Source of the DNA: Lachnospiraceae bacterium
GTDB taxonomy: Bacteria; Bacillota; Clostridia; Lachnospirales; Lachnospiraceae
DNA: 64,000 bases
Direction of reading: 5' to 3'
Assembly: GCA_028689585.1 (NCBI GenBank)
Contig: JAQVCW010000011.1
Span: 1 to 64,000 of the forward strand
Position 1 is the first letter of the stretch; each line of letters begins with the position of its first letter. Below are positions 32,380 to 38,929 of the stretch, one piece after another. The position numbers and the translations under genes are program-made. The notes under the pieces are model-generated. The model was not told the DNA's origin and did not search any database. It was given only the letters and a program-made list of their open reading frames with translations.

Positions 32380-32466
32380 CAAGGGGACGGTTCTTTCGTT
32401 CCACCCTGTGTGCAGAGCATTTTGGGCAAAATCACAAGGGGACGAAAGAACCGTCCCCGTATTGCC
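32380..32466. repeat. GGGGACGGTTCTT repeat cluster 5
   Basis: The unit runs from GGGGACGGTTCTTTCG (about 32381) through CTGTGTGCAGAGCATTT to GGGGACGAAAGAACCGTCCCCGTATTG (to about 32465). It sits between the PD-(D/E)XK gene and the duplicated copy of its 3' end. It has the same layout as cluster 4, which lies before the gene. Confidence 0.85.
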
Positions 32467-32467
32467 C

Positions 32468-32750
32468 TCAGGCTGCGATGGATGTAATCTTAAAAGCAAA
32501 CTGGGAAAAAGCAGAGGAGGCGAAGGCAATGTGTGATGCATTAAATGAACTTTTTGCGAAGGAGCTGGAAGAAAAAGAAGCTCATGGTGAAGAAAAGGGC
32601 AAAGAGATAGGGAAAGAAATAGGGCAAAAAGCAATTTTAGTACTGATTTCTGCCATGAGTAAGGGTGGTGAAGCGGAGGCGATACCGAGATTGTCAGAGG
32701 ATGAAGAGTTTCTCAGAGAGATGTGTGTGAAGTATAAAATAGAGCTTTAA
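32468..32750 (+). pseudogene. Duplicated 3' third of the PD-(D/E)XK gene
   Basis: Bases 32468-32750 repeat 32059-32377 almost exactly (QAAMDVILKANWEKAEEAK to MCVKYKIEL). The sole length difference is 36 bases, which removes three KEIG-type repeats. No start codon or ribosome site belongs to the copy, but the frame remains open from the preceding repeat (from about 32367), so a short fusion peptide could be made. It is best described as a gene fragment created by segmental duplication next to a repeat element. Confidence 0.8.
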
Positions 32751-32761
32751 AAATAAAATTG

Positions 32762-32789
32762 TTGCAATTGTTTGAAAAGCTGATATAAT
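32762..32789 (+). promoter_or_regulatory. Promoter of the thiamine operon
   Basis: TTGCAA (32762-32767) and TATAAT (32784-32789) with a 16-base spacer lie upstream of the TPP riboswitch. Confidence 0.6.
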
Positions 32790-32793
32790 ATGA

Positions 32794-32899
32794 GGAGCAA
32801 AGCACATGCAAGAAACGCAAAAACCGCGTTTGCGCTTTGCGTGGGTAATTGCCCAAAAGCGGGGCAATTACAAGATCATCAGCCTGAGGCTGGTGACAG
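32794..32899 (+). other. 5' leader segment with shared motif and hairpins ahead of the riboswitch
   Basis: GAGCAAAGCACATGCA near 32794 is also present near 6175, before the OmpR-type regulator. A perfect hairpin GTAATTGCCC (32845-32854) / GGGCAATTAC (32862-32871) follows. An inverse copy of the CTGTCACCAGCC repeat then follows (32877-32899). None of these is part of the TPP aptamer. Confidence 0.5.
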
Positions 32900-32917
32900 G
32901 ATATAATTTAAAATGTA

Positions 32918-33006
32918 AAAAAGGGAGCTCATAGTAATGGGCTGAGAGTAAGCGGAAGCTTAGACCTGTAACCTGATTTGGATAATGCCAACGTAGGGAA
33001 ATATGA
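32918..33006 (+). promoter_or_regulatory. TPP riboswitch (THI element)
   Basis: The conserved aptamer parts are in order: GGGAGCTC, GGGCTGAGAG, an arm of variable sequence, then ACCTGATTTGGATAATGCC and AACGTAGGGAA. It precedes thiE and an intrinsic terminator (33022-33060), consistent with transcription attenuation of the thiamine salvage operon by TPP. Confidence 0.95.
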
Positions 33007-33021
33007 GTGCCGGTTTTTATT

Positions 33022-33060
33022 GCGCAAAATACCTATTTTTGGTGTTTTGCGTTTTTTGTT
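33022..33060 (+). terminator. Attenuator terminator of the TPP riboswitch
   Basis: CGCAAAATACC (33023-33033) pairs with GGTGTTTTGCG (33041-33051), followed by TTTTTTG and a further T-rich run. It sits between the aptamer and thiE and would be favoured when TPP is bound. Confidence 0.85.
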
Positions 33061-33120
33061 TTTATTTTTTGGCAGAAAAAGATTCTAATTACGATCAAAA
33101 ATGAACGGGAGAGGGAAATG

Positions 33121-33771
33121 ATGAAATTGAAGAGGACAGACTGCATTTTATATGCGGTAACAGACCGAACCTGGCTGGGAAAACAGACTCTGGCAGAGCA
33201 GGTGGAAGCAGCACTGCAAGGCGGTGTGACTATGGTCCAGATGCGGGAAAAGAATCTGGAGGAAAATAGGGCGGAGCAGGAGGCATTGGAACTGAAGATG
33301 CTTTGCCGAAAATATGGGGTCCCATTTATTATTAATAATAATGTGGAAATGGCGAAAAGAATCGATGCGGATGGAGTTCATGTGGGACAAAGTGATATGG
33401 AAGCGTCCCAGGCGAGAATAATTTTGGGGCCGGATAAAATTATCGGAGTTACAGCCAGAACAGTGGAGCAGGCCAGGGCAGCGCAGGAGGCCGGAGCGGA
33501 TTATCTGGGGAGTGGAGCTGTATTTGGTTCGTTCACGAAGTTGGACAGCCATAAACTGGAACTGGAGGAGTTAGACCGCATCTGCGGCAGCGTTACTATT
33601 CCGGTGGTGGCAATTGGAGGAATTCAGGCAGGAAATATTGCGGAACTGAAGGGAAGGAAGATTGCCGGCGCGGCTGTAGTAAGTGGTATTTTTGCACAGA
33701 ATGACATAAAAAAAGGGACAGAAGAATTGAAAAAAAGAGTGATTGAAATTCTTGGTATAGGTGATGAGTAA
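33121..33771 (+). CDS. thiE: Thiamine phosphate synthase
   Basis: This 216-residue TIM-barrel enzyme joins HMP-pyrophosphate and thiazole phosphate to give thiamine phosphate. Motifs include TMVQMREKN, the FIINNNVEMAKRIDADGVHVGQSD segment with the diphosphate and Mg contacts, GVTARTVEQA, and GAVFGSFTK near the phosphate loop. The start at 33121 follows GAGAGGG; a longer frame reaching into the attenuator is not real. It is the first gene behind the TPP riboswitch. thiC and thiG are not in the window, so the operon is organised for salvage of HMP and thiazole. Confidence 0.95.
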   Translation: MKLKRTDCILYAVTDRTWLGKQTLAEQVEAALQGGVTMVQMREKNLEENRAEQEALELKMLCRKYGVPFIINNNVEMAKRIDADGVHVGQSDMEASQARIILGPDKIIGVTARTVEQARAAQEAGADYLGSGAVFGSFTKLDSHKLELEELDRICGSVTIPVVAIGGIQAGNIAELKGRKIAGAAVVSGIFAQNDIKKGTEELKKRVIEILGIGDE

Positions 33772-34000
33772 AAAGCAAGCTCGTCTTGGTGGGAGTCCAA
33801 TCTCCATACAAGATAAAGCCTCCGAGGGTTGCTAAGCGCCAGCAGGCAGCGATTTAGTCTCAGAGACACCCTTGAGCAGAAAGAAAAGAGGTTCATCCCA
33901 GACGCTTCCATAAGGAATGAAGTCTGTGACGATAAATAAACATACAGCGGCAGATCGGGGGCACCACCTTAGGCCGCTATATAAAATTAATGCAAAGGAG
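33772..34000 (+). ncRNA. Highly structured leader of unknown class between thiE and thiD
   Basis: The 229-base gap folds into consecutive hairpins: TCTTG-GTGGGAG...CTCCATACAAGA (about 33785-33815), a long stem CTCCGAGGGT (33820s) with ACCCTTGAG (about 33868-33876), CAGAC...TTCC-ATAA-GGAA...GTCTG (about 33901-33929), and AGCGGC (about 33943) with GCCGCT (to 33979). No T tract follows. It does not match TPP, T-box, FMN, cobalamin, SAM or glycine consensus elements as far as can be recalled. It may be a cis-regulatory RNA or a processed spacer. Confidence 0.4.
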
Positions 34001-34008
34001 ATTTGATT

Positions 34009-34803
34009 ATGAGAACAGCATTAACAATCGCTGGAAGTGATTCCAGCGGAGGCGCCGGAATCCAGGCAGATATTAAGACAATGACCGCAAATGGCGTGTA
34101 TGCCATGAGCGCGGTCACAGCACTGACTGCCCAGAACACCACCGGCGTAACAGGCATTATGGAGGTAACTCCCGCATTTTTAGCACAGCAGTTGGACTGT
34201 ATCTTCACGGATATTTGTCCGGATGCAGTCAAGACAGGAATGGTTTCTTCCAGCGGCCTGATTCGGGTGATCTCAGAAAAGCTGCGTTTCTATGGAGCCA
34301 AAAATCTGGTTGTGGATCCGGTCATGGTAGCCACCAGCGGAGCCAGACTGATCAGCGAAGAGGCAGTGGACACGCTGGAAAAAGAGCTGCTGCCCCTGGC
34401 GTCCGTAGTGACACCGAATATTCCGGAGGCAGAAGTGCTGTCAGGAATTTCCATTCTGACGGAAGAGGATATGATCCGGGCAGCCAGGATCATCAGTGAA
34501 ACCTATGGTTGTGCCGTGCTGTGCAAGGGTGGTCATCAGAGAAATGAAGCCAATGATTTTCTGTACCAGAAAAATGGTTCCAGATGGTTTCGGGGCAGAC
34601 GGATCAATAATCCAAATACCCATGGAACCGGCTGTACCCTTTCCAGTGCGGTCGCATCCAATCTGGCCAAGGGATATGAACTGGAACCGGCGGTGGAATA
34701 CGCCAAAAATTATATTTCCGGCGCCTTGAATGACATGCTGGATCTGGGAAAAGGCAGCGGCCCCATGAATCATGCATTTGCGATTAAGGGGGACTACCGA
34801 TGA
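34009..34803 (+). CDS. thiD: Hydroxymethylpyrimidine/phosphomethylpyrimidine kinase
   Basis: This 264-residue ribokinase-fold enzyme phosphorylates HMP twice to HMP-pyrophosphate for Thi[20 protein letters not shown] is the substrate-binding N-terminus. [27 protein letters not shown] and the anion-hole [14 protein letters not shown] with the catalytic Cys region are typical. AAAGGAG precedes the ATG at 34009. The stop overlaps cytX by four bases. The structured leader at 33772-34000 lies just upstream. Confidence 0.95.
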   Translation: MRTALTIAGSDSSGGAGIQADIKTMTANGVYAMSAVTALTAQNTTGVTGIMEVTPAFLAQQLDCIFTDICPDAVKTGMVSSSGLIRVISEKLRFYGAKNLVVDPVMVATSGARLISEEAVDTLEKELLPLASVVTPNIPEAEVLSGISILTEEDMIRAARIISETYGCAVLCKGGHQRNEANDFLYQKNGSRWFRGRRINNPNTHGTGCTLSSAVASNLAKGYELEPAVEYAKNYISGALNDMLDLGKGSGPMNHAFAIKGDYR

Positions 34804-35981
34804 GCAGAAAAAAGACTTCTACGTTGAGCAATGGTCTGATCTGGTTCGGGGCTGGTGTCTCGATTGCGGAAATATTGACCGGCACCTATTTTTCCACACT
34901 GGGATTTGCAAAGGGAATGGCCGCGATTCTGCTGGGACATTTCATCGGCGGTCTGCTTATGTTTGCGGCGGGCATGATTGGCGCCAGAGAAGAAAAAAGT
35001 GCAATGGAAACAGTGAAAATGAGTTTTGGTGAAAAGGGAAGTATTCTGTTTGCCGCATTGAATGTGCTGCAGCTTGTGGGATGGACAGCCATCATGATCT
35101 ATGACGGTGCGCTGGCGGCCAACCGTATTTTGCCGGCAGGGGCATTTGTATGGCCGCTGGTGATTGGCGGTCTGATTGTGGTCTGGATCCTGGTGGGACT
35201 GACCAACCTGGGCAAGATCAATACCATAGCGATGGGAGCTTTGTTTCTCCTGACGCTGGTACTGTTTCGCGTCATTTTTTTTGGCGGGAGCAGTGTTGGA
35301 AGCGTTGTGGATGACAGCCTGAGCTTTGGAGCTGCGGTAGAACTGGCGGTAGCGATGCCGTTATCCTGGCTGCCATTGATCAGCGATTATACCAGAGAGG
35401 CCGAAAAGCCGCTGGCAGCCACATCGGCCAGTGTGATTACCTACAGTCTGGTCAGCATATTTATGTATGTGATCGGAATGGGAGCCTCCATTTATACCGG
35501 CGAAAATGATATTGCGGCAATCCTGGCGAAAGCGGGACTGGGTGCGGTTGGTCTGCTGATCATTGTTTTTTCTACAGTAACAACCACCTTCCTGGATGCT
35601 TATTCCGCAGGTGTGTCCAGCGTGACCATTTCGCCTAAAATCAATGAAAAATGGGCAGCGGTGATTGTGACGCTAATCGGAACCGGTGCAGCGATTGTGT
35701 ATCCTATGGATAATATTACGGATTTCCTGTATCTGGTAGGCTCAGTGTTTGCACCGATGATAGCGGTTCAAATCGCGGATTACTTTTTTCTTCATCGAAA
35801 AAACAGCTCCAAAGGTGTGGATGTTTTTAATTTAATTCTCTGGGCGGTGGGATTTTTACTTTACCGTCTGCTGATGCGGATCGATACGCCGGTGGGCAAT
35901 ACGCTGCCGGATATGGTTCTTACCGTTCTGCTCTGCCTGGTGGTTCACAGTTTTAGAAAAAAGAGAAAACAGACAAATTAA
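34800..35981 (+). CDS. cytX: CytX-type hydroxymethylpyrimidine permease
   Basis: This 393-residue protein of the nucleobase:cation symporter-1 family has about eleven to twelve membrane helices (SNGLIWFGAGVSIAEILTGT opens; PLSWLPLISDYTREAEKP lies in the centre). The CytX subgroup is found in thiamine operons under TPP control and is predicted to import HMP. Here it overlaps thiD by ATGA, which supports that substrate over cytosine. It is shorter than general cytosine permeases, as expected for CytX. Confidence 0.88.
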   Translation: MSRKKTSTLSNGLIWFGAGVSIAEILTGTYFSTLGFAKGMAAILLGHFIGGLLMFAAGMIGAREEKSAMETVKMSFGEKGSILFAALNVLQLVGWTAIMIYDGALAANRILPAGAFVWPLVIGGLIVVWILVGLTNLGKINTIAMGALFLLTLVLFRVIFFGGSSVGSVVDDSLSFGAAVELAVAMPLSWLPLISDYTREAEKPLAATSASVITYSLVSIFMYVIGMGASIYTGENDIAAILAKAGLGAVGLLIIVFSTVTTTFLDAYSAGVSSVTISPKINEKWAAVIVTLIGTGAAIVYPMDNITDFLYLVGSVFAPMIAVQIADYFFLHRKNSSKGVDVFNLILWAVGFLLYRLLMRIDTPVGNTLPDMVLTVLLCLVVHSFRKKRKQTN

Positions 35982-36021
35982 GAAGTTCCTGTCCTCTGGA
36001 TGGGAACAAAAGGAGGACAAA

Positions 36022-36534
36022 ATGAAATCATTAAATACAAAGAAACTTGCATTAACCGGAATATTTGCAGCGATAGCGGTGGCGGGATCCTTATTTTCCG
36101 TTCCGGTATTCGGATCCAAATGCGCTCCCGTACAGCACCTGGTTAACATTTTATGTGCTGTTTTTCTGGGACCATGGTGGGGCGTGGCAGCAGCATTTCT
36201 TGCCAGTCTGATCCGCAATATGGCTGGTCTTGGAACACTGCTTGCCTTTCCGGGCAGCATGTGCGGCGCATTGCTGGCAGGCATCTTATACCAGGCTGTA
36301 AAGAAACTGCCCGCTGCCTATGTGGGAGAGGTGGTTGGAACAGCGGTCATCGGCGGAATGCTTTCCTATCCGATTGCCGCGTTTATTCTGGGAAACAAAA
36401 GCGCGGCGCTCTTTACCTTTGTAGTTCCGTTTCTCATCAGCACGGCAGGGGGTACGATCATTGCAATGGTGATCACTCTGTTTATGAAGAAAACGTCACT
36501 GCTGGAACGGCTGCAGGCGGAACTGGAAAAATAA
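36022..36534 (+). CDS. thiW: ThiW, ECF-transporter substrate-binding component for thiazole
   Basis: This 170-residue membrane protein has five to six helices and belongs to the ThiW family of S components (LALTGIFAAIAVAGSLFSVP, then GSKCAPVQHLVNILCAVFLG). ThiW is predicted to import the thiazole moiety using the shared energy-coupling module. ECF A and T components are not in the window, so it must use a module encoded elsewhere. AAAGGAGG precedes the start. Its stop codon lies within the first unit of a 17-base tandem repeat. Confidence 0.88.
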   Translation: MKSLNTKKLALTGIFAAIAVAGSLFSVPVFGSKCAPVQHLVNILCAVFLGPWWGVAAAFLASLIRNMAGLGTLLAFPGSMCGALLAGILYQAVKKLPAAYVGEVVGTAVIGGMLSYPIAAFILGNKSAALFTFVVPFLISTAGGTIIAMVITLFMKKTSLLERLQAELEK

Positions 36535-36614
36535 AGAAACCGGAAGAATAAAGAAACCGGAAGAATAAAGAAACCGGAAGAATAAAGAAACCGGAAGAAT
36601 AAAGAAACCGGAAG
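36530..36614 (+). repeat. Five 17-bp tandem repeats between thiW and thiM
   Basis: The unit AATAAAGAAACCGGAAG is repeated five times with no mismatch. The first copy contains the thiW stop codon and the last merges with the ribosome site of thiM (GAAGAAGGAG). Copy-number change would alter spacing but not a reading frame. Confidence 0.92.
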
Positions 36615-36627
36615 AAGGAGAATGAAA

Positions 36628-37602
36628 ATGGCTGTATGGCTGACAACAGATGAAATATGGAAGATATGGAAAAAAATTCAGGAAAAAAGGCCGTTGGTTC
36701 ACTGCATTACCAATATTGTCACAGTGAATGACTGTGCAAATATCCTGCTGGCAGCCGGAGCCTCACCTATTATGGCCCATCATCCGCTGGAAAGTGCCCA
36801 GATACAGGCCGGCTGCAGGAGCCTGGTATGTAATCTGGGTGCAACGGAATCCTGGGAGGCCATGTGGGCAGCAGGCAAAAAAGCCTGCGAACTGGGCCAT
36901 CCGATTATCCTGGATCCGGTGGGCGCAGCCGCTTCTGACTACCGCAGAGAGCAGTGTTTTTCGCTGATAGAAGGGCTGAAACCCACCTGCATCCGTGGAA
37001 ATTATTCGGAAATAAGGGCGCTGGTTTTAAGACGTTCTACCGCAGGGGGCGTGGATGCAGAGTGGGAAGAGCAGAGCCGGGAGGAGCAAAATGCTTCCGT
37101 GGAAGAACAGGGCATTTTCGTAGAAGAACAGGGTACTTTCGCGGAAGAGCAGGGCATTTTCGTGGAAGAGCAGGGCATTTCCGTGGAAGAACAGAGCATT
37201 ATCATGGGAGAACAAAGCGCTTCCATAAGAGAACGAAACGCTTCCATGGGAGAAATGGTGCGGGAGCTGGCAGCACGATATCAGACGATGGTAATCGCAT
37301 CCGGCAAGACAGACTGGATCTCAGATGGCAGCCGGATCTGCAGAGTAGAAAACGGCAGCACCTGGATGGGAAAGCTGACCGGAACGGGCTGCATGTCTTC
37401 CTCCCTTCTGGGTGCATTTCTCGGTGCAGAAGAAACCCTGAATTCAGCAGCTTCCGCCTGTATTTTGATGGGAATTTGCGGACAGACAGCAGAAATCAGA
37501 ACCAGAAAGCAGCAGGGGGGGCTTGGAACATTTCATATTCAACTGCTGGATTCAGTTTCCATGCTGCAAAAGAAAAATCTGGGCATAGCAGATTTTGCAT
37601 GA
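36628..37602 (+). CDS. thiM: Hydroxyethylthiazole kinase with repeat insertion
   Basis: This 324-residue ThiM phosphorylates the thiazole alcohol for thiamine salvage. LVHCITNIVTVNDCANILLAAG, PLVCNLG-like LVCNLGATESW, ILDPVGAAAS, IRGNYSEI and KLTGTGCMSSSLLGAFLG are the family motifs. The ATG at 36628 has AGGAG at seven bases. Residues about 144-210 hold seven or more copies of a VEEQGIF-like repeat (EEQGIFV, EEQGTFA, EEQGISV), placed after NYSEIRAL. Removing this insert gives about 265 residues, the usual family size. Confidence 0.93.
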   Translation: MAVWLTTDEIWKIWKKIQEKRPLVHCITNIVTVNDCANILLAAGASPIMAHHPLESAQIQAGCRSLVCNLGATESWEAMWAAGKKACELGHPIILDPVGAAASDYRREQCFSLIEGLKPTCIRGNYSEIRALVLRRSTAGGVDAEWEEQSREEQNASVEEQGIFVEEQGTFAEEQGIFVEEQGISVEEQSIIMGEQSASIRERNASMGEMVRELAARYQTMVIASGKTDWISDGSRICRVENGSTWMGKLTGTGCMSSSLLGAFLGAEETLNSAASACILMGICGQTAEIRTRKQQGGLGTFHIQLLDSVSMLQKKNLGIADFA

Positions 37603-37619
37603 CGATGCTGCCGGATTTG

Positions 37620-37662
37620 GAGAGGAAAAATCGCTTTGTGCGGATATTTTCCTCTCTTTTTT
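37620..37662 (+). terminator. Terminator of the thiamine operon
   Basis: GAGAGGAAAAAT (from 37620) pairs with ATTTTCCTCTC (to 37656), followed by TTTTTT. A degenerate GGGACG-type repeat (GGGACGAATGAACC) lies a little downstream near 37725. Confidence 0.85.
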
Positions 37663-37785
37663 GTCTGTGACACAATACAGGAGGACAGGCAATTCCGAAA
37701 GAATTGTCTGCCCTGCGTCCTTAAGGGACGAATGAACCATAAAGTGCAGGTGAATAAAAAGTAAAGGGAATACAGAGGTTAAAGT

Positions 37786-38733
37786 TCACTGCCGAATAAT
37801 AGTCCCTGTTTTTCCGCAGATTCCTTCATGGGCCTTTTCCAGCAGCGTAATCAGCGCTTCCCGGCCGGGGTTGGATTGGGCAAAATTCACTGCAGCCTGT
37901 ACTTTGGGCAGCATGGATCCGGGGGCAAACTGGCCTTCTTCAATGTAGGTGCGGGCCTGATCCGGAGTCAGGCTGTCCAGCCACTGCACCGTTTCTTTGC
38001 CAAAATTAATGGCCACTTTTTCCACCGCAGTGAGGATGATCAGCATGTCCGCATCGATTTCCTTCGCCAGCAGGCAACTGGTGGCATCTTTGTCAATGAC
38101 GCAGGATGCGCCCCTTAAATGGTTGCCGTTCAGATAGACTGGAATACCGCCGCCTCCGCAGGCAATCACAATCTTGCCGGCATCTACCAGGCTGTGGATC
38201 GCATCCAGCTCCACGATTTCCAGGGGAGGAGGAGAGGCTACCACACGGCGGTAGCCGCGGCCGGAATCTTCTTTGAAAATATGGCCGTATTTTGCAGCCT
38301 GTTTGTCAGCTTCTTCCTTGGACAGAAACTTGCCGATGGGCTTGGTAGGATTTTGAAATCCCGGATCGTTTTGATCCACCCTTACCTGAGTGACTACGGT
38401 GACCACCGGAGTCCGGAGAAACCCGCGGTTTCTCAGTTCTTCCCGGAGCGCATTCTGCAGATCGTAGCCGATATAGGACTGGCTCATGGCCACACACATG
38501 GACAGAGGCATATTGGGCTGATCCGGATCTTCTCTGGTCAGGGCGTTCATGGCATTGGTGATCATGCCCACCTGAGGGCCGTTTCCATGCACCACCACCA
38601 CTTGATGTCCCTCTTCAATCAGGTCACACAGCGCCTTAGAGGTGCGTTTGACGGCCCGCATCTGTTCTTCCAGCGTATTGCCCAGAGCATTTCCCCCCAG
38701 GGCCACTACAATTCTTTTTCTTTGAAAATTCAT
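37786..38733 (-). CDS. arcC: Carbamate kinase
   Basis: This 315-residue amino-acid kinase-fold enzyme makes ATP from carbamoyl phosphate and ADP. VALGGNALG at the N-terminus, VVVHGNGPQVGMI, VIACGGGGIPV and DKDATSCLLAKEIDAD are the family motifs. GGGAGG before the ATG at 38731-38733 sets the start. It lies next to ygeW (carbamoyltransferase) and ygeY rather than arginine deiminase genes, so its carbamoyl phosphate most likely comes from the purine/ureido pathway. A dispersed repeat (38755-38855) separates it from ygeW. Confidence 0.95.
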   Translation of the reverse strand: MNFQRKRIVVALGGNALGNTLEEQMRAVKRTSKALCDLIEEGHQVVVVHGNGPQVGMITNAMNALTREDPDQPNMPLSMCVAMSQSYIGYDLQNALREELRNRGFLRTPVVTVVTQVRVDQNDPGFQNPTKPIGKFLSKEEADKQAAKYGHIFKEDSGRGYRRVVASPPPLEIVELDAIHSLVDAGKIVIACGGGGIPVYLNGNHLRGASCVIDKDATSCLLAKEIDADMLIILTAVEKVAINFGKETVQWLDSLTPDQARTYIEEGQFAPGSMLPKVQAAVNFAQSNPGREALITLLEKAHEGICGKTGTIIRQ

Positions 38734-38754
38734 GGGAAACCTCCCGTTCTTTCG

Positions 38755-38855
38755 TTCTCGTATAGGAAAATGCACCTATACGAGAATAGCCTTTGGCATC
38801 TGGATACGCAGCTTCGCGCGCGGAACAAAAGCTGTGCTGCCAAAACATTGACTTG
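38755..38855. repeat. Dispersed repeat, copy 2 (partner at 10768-10872)
   Basis: CTCGTATAGG...CCTATACGAG forms an inverted repeat at the left end, followed by GCAGCTTCGCGCG, GAACAAAAGC and GTGCTGCCAAAAC, which are all shared with 10768-10872 in the same orientation. Confidence 0.65.
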
Positions 38856-38929
38856 CGAAGCACACTGTTATGACCGCAGAGTTTGTTTTCAAATTTATTT
38901 CATCATTGTCACATCCCACTTAGGAGATA

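Noticed and set aside
33772-34000. T-box or TPP riboswitch in the thiE-thiD gap
   Set aside because: No AGGGTGG-type T-box core and no CTGAGA...ACCTGAT TPP core are present; the gap was kept as an unknown structured RNA.
34800-35981. Purine or cytosine permease for the purine pathway
   Set aside because: Overlap with thiD and position in the TPP-controlled operon favour the CytX/HMP role.
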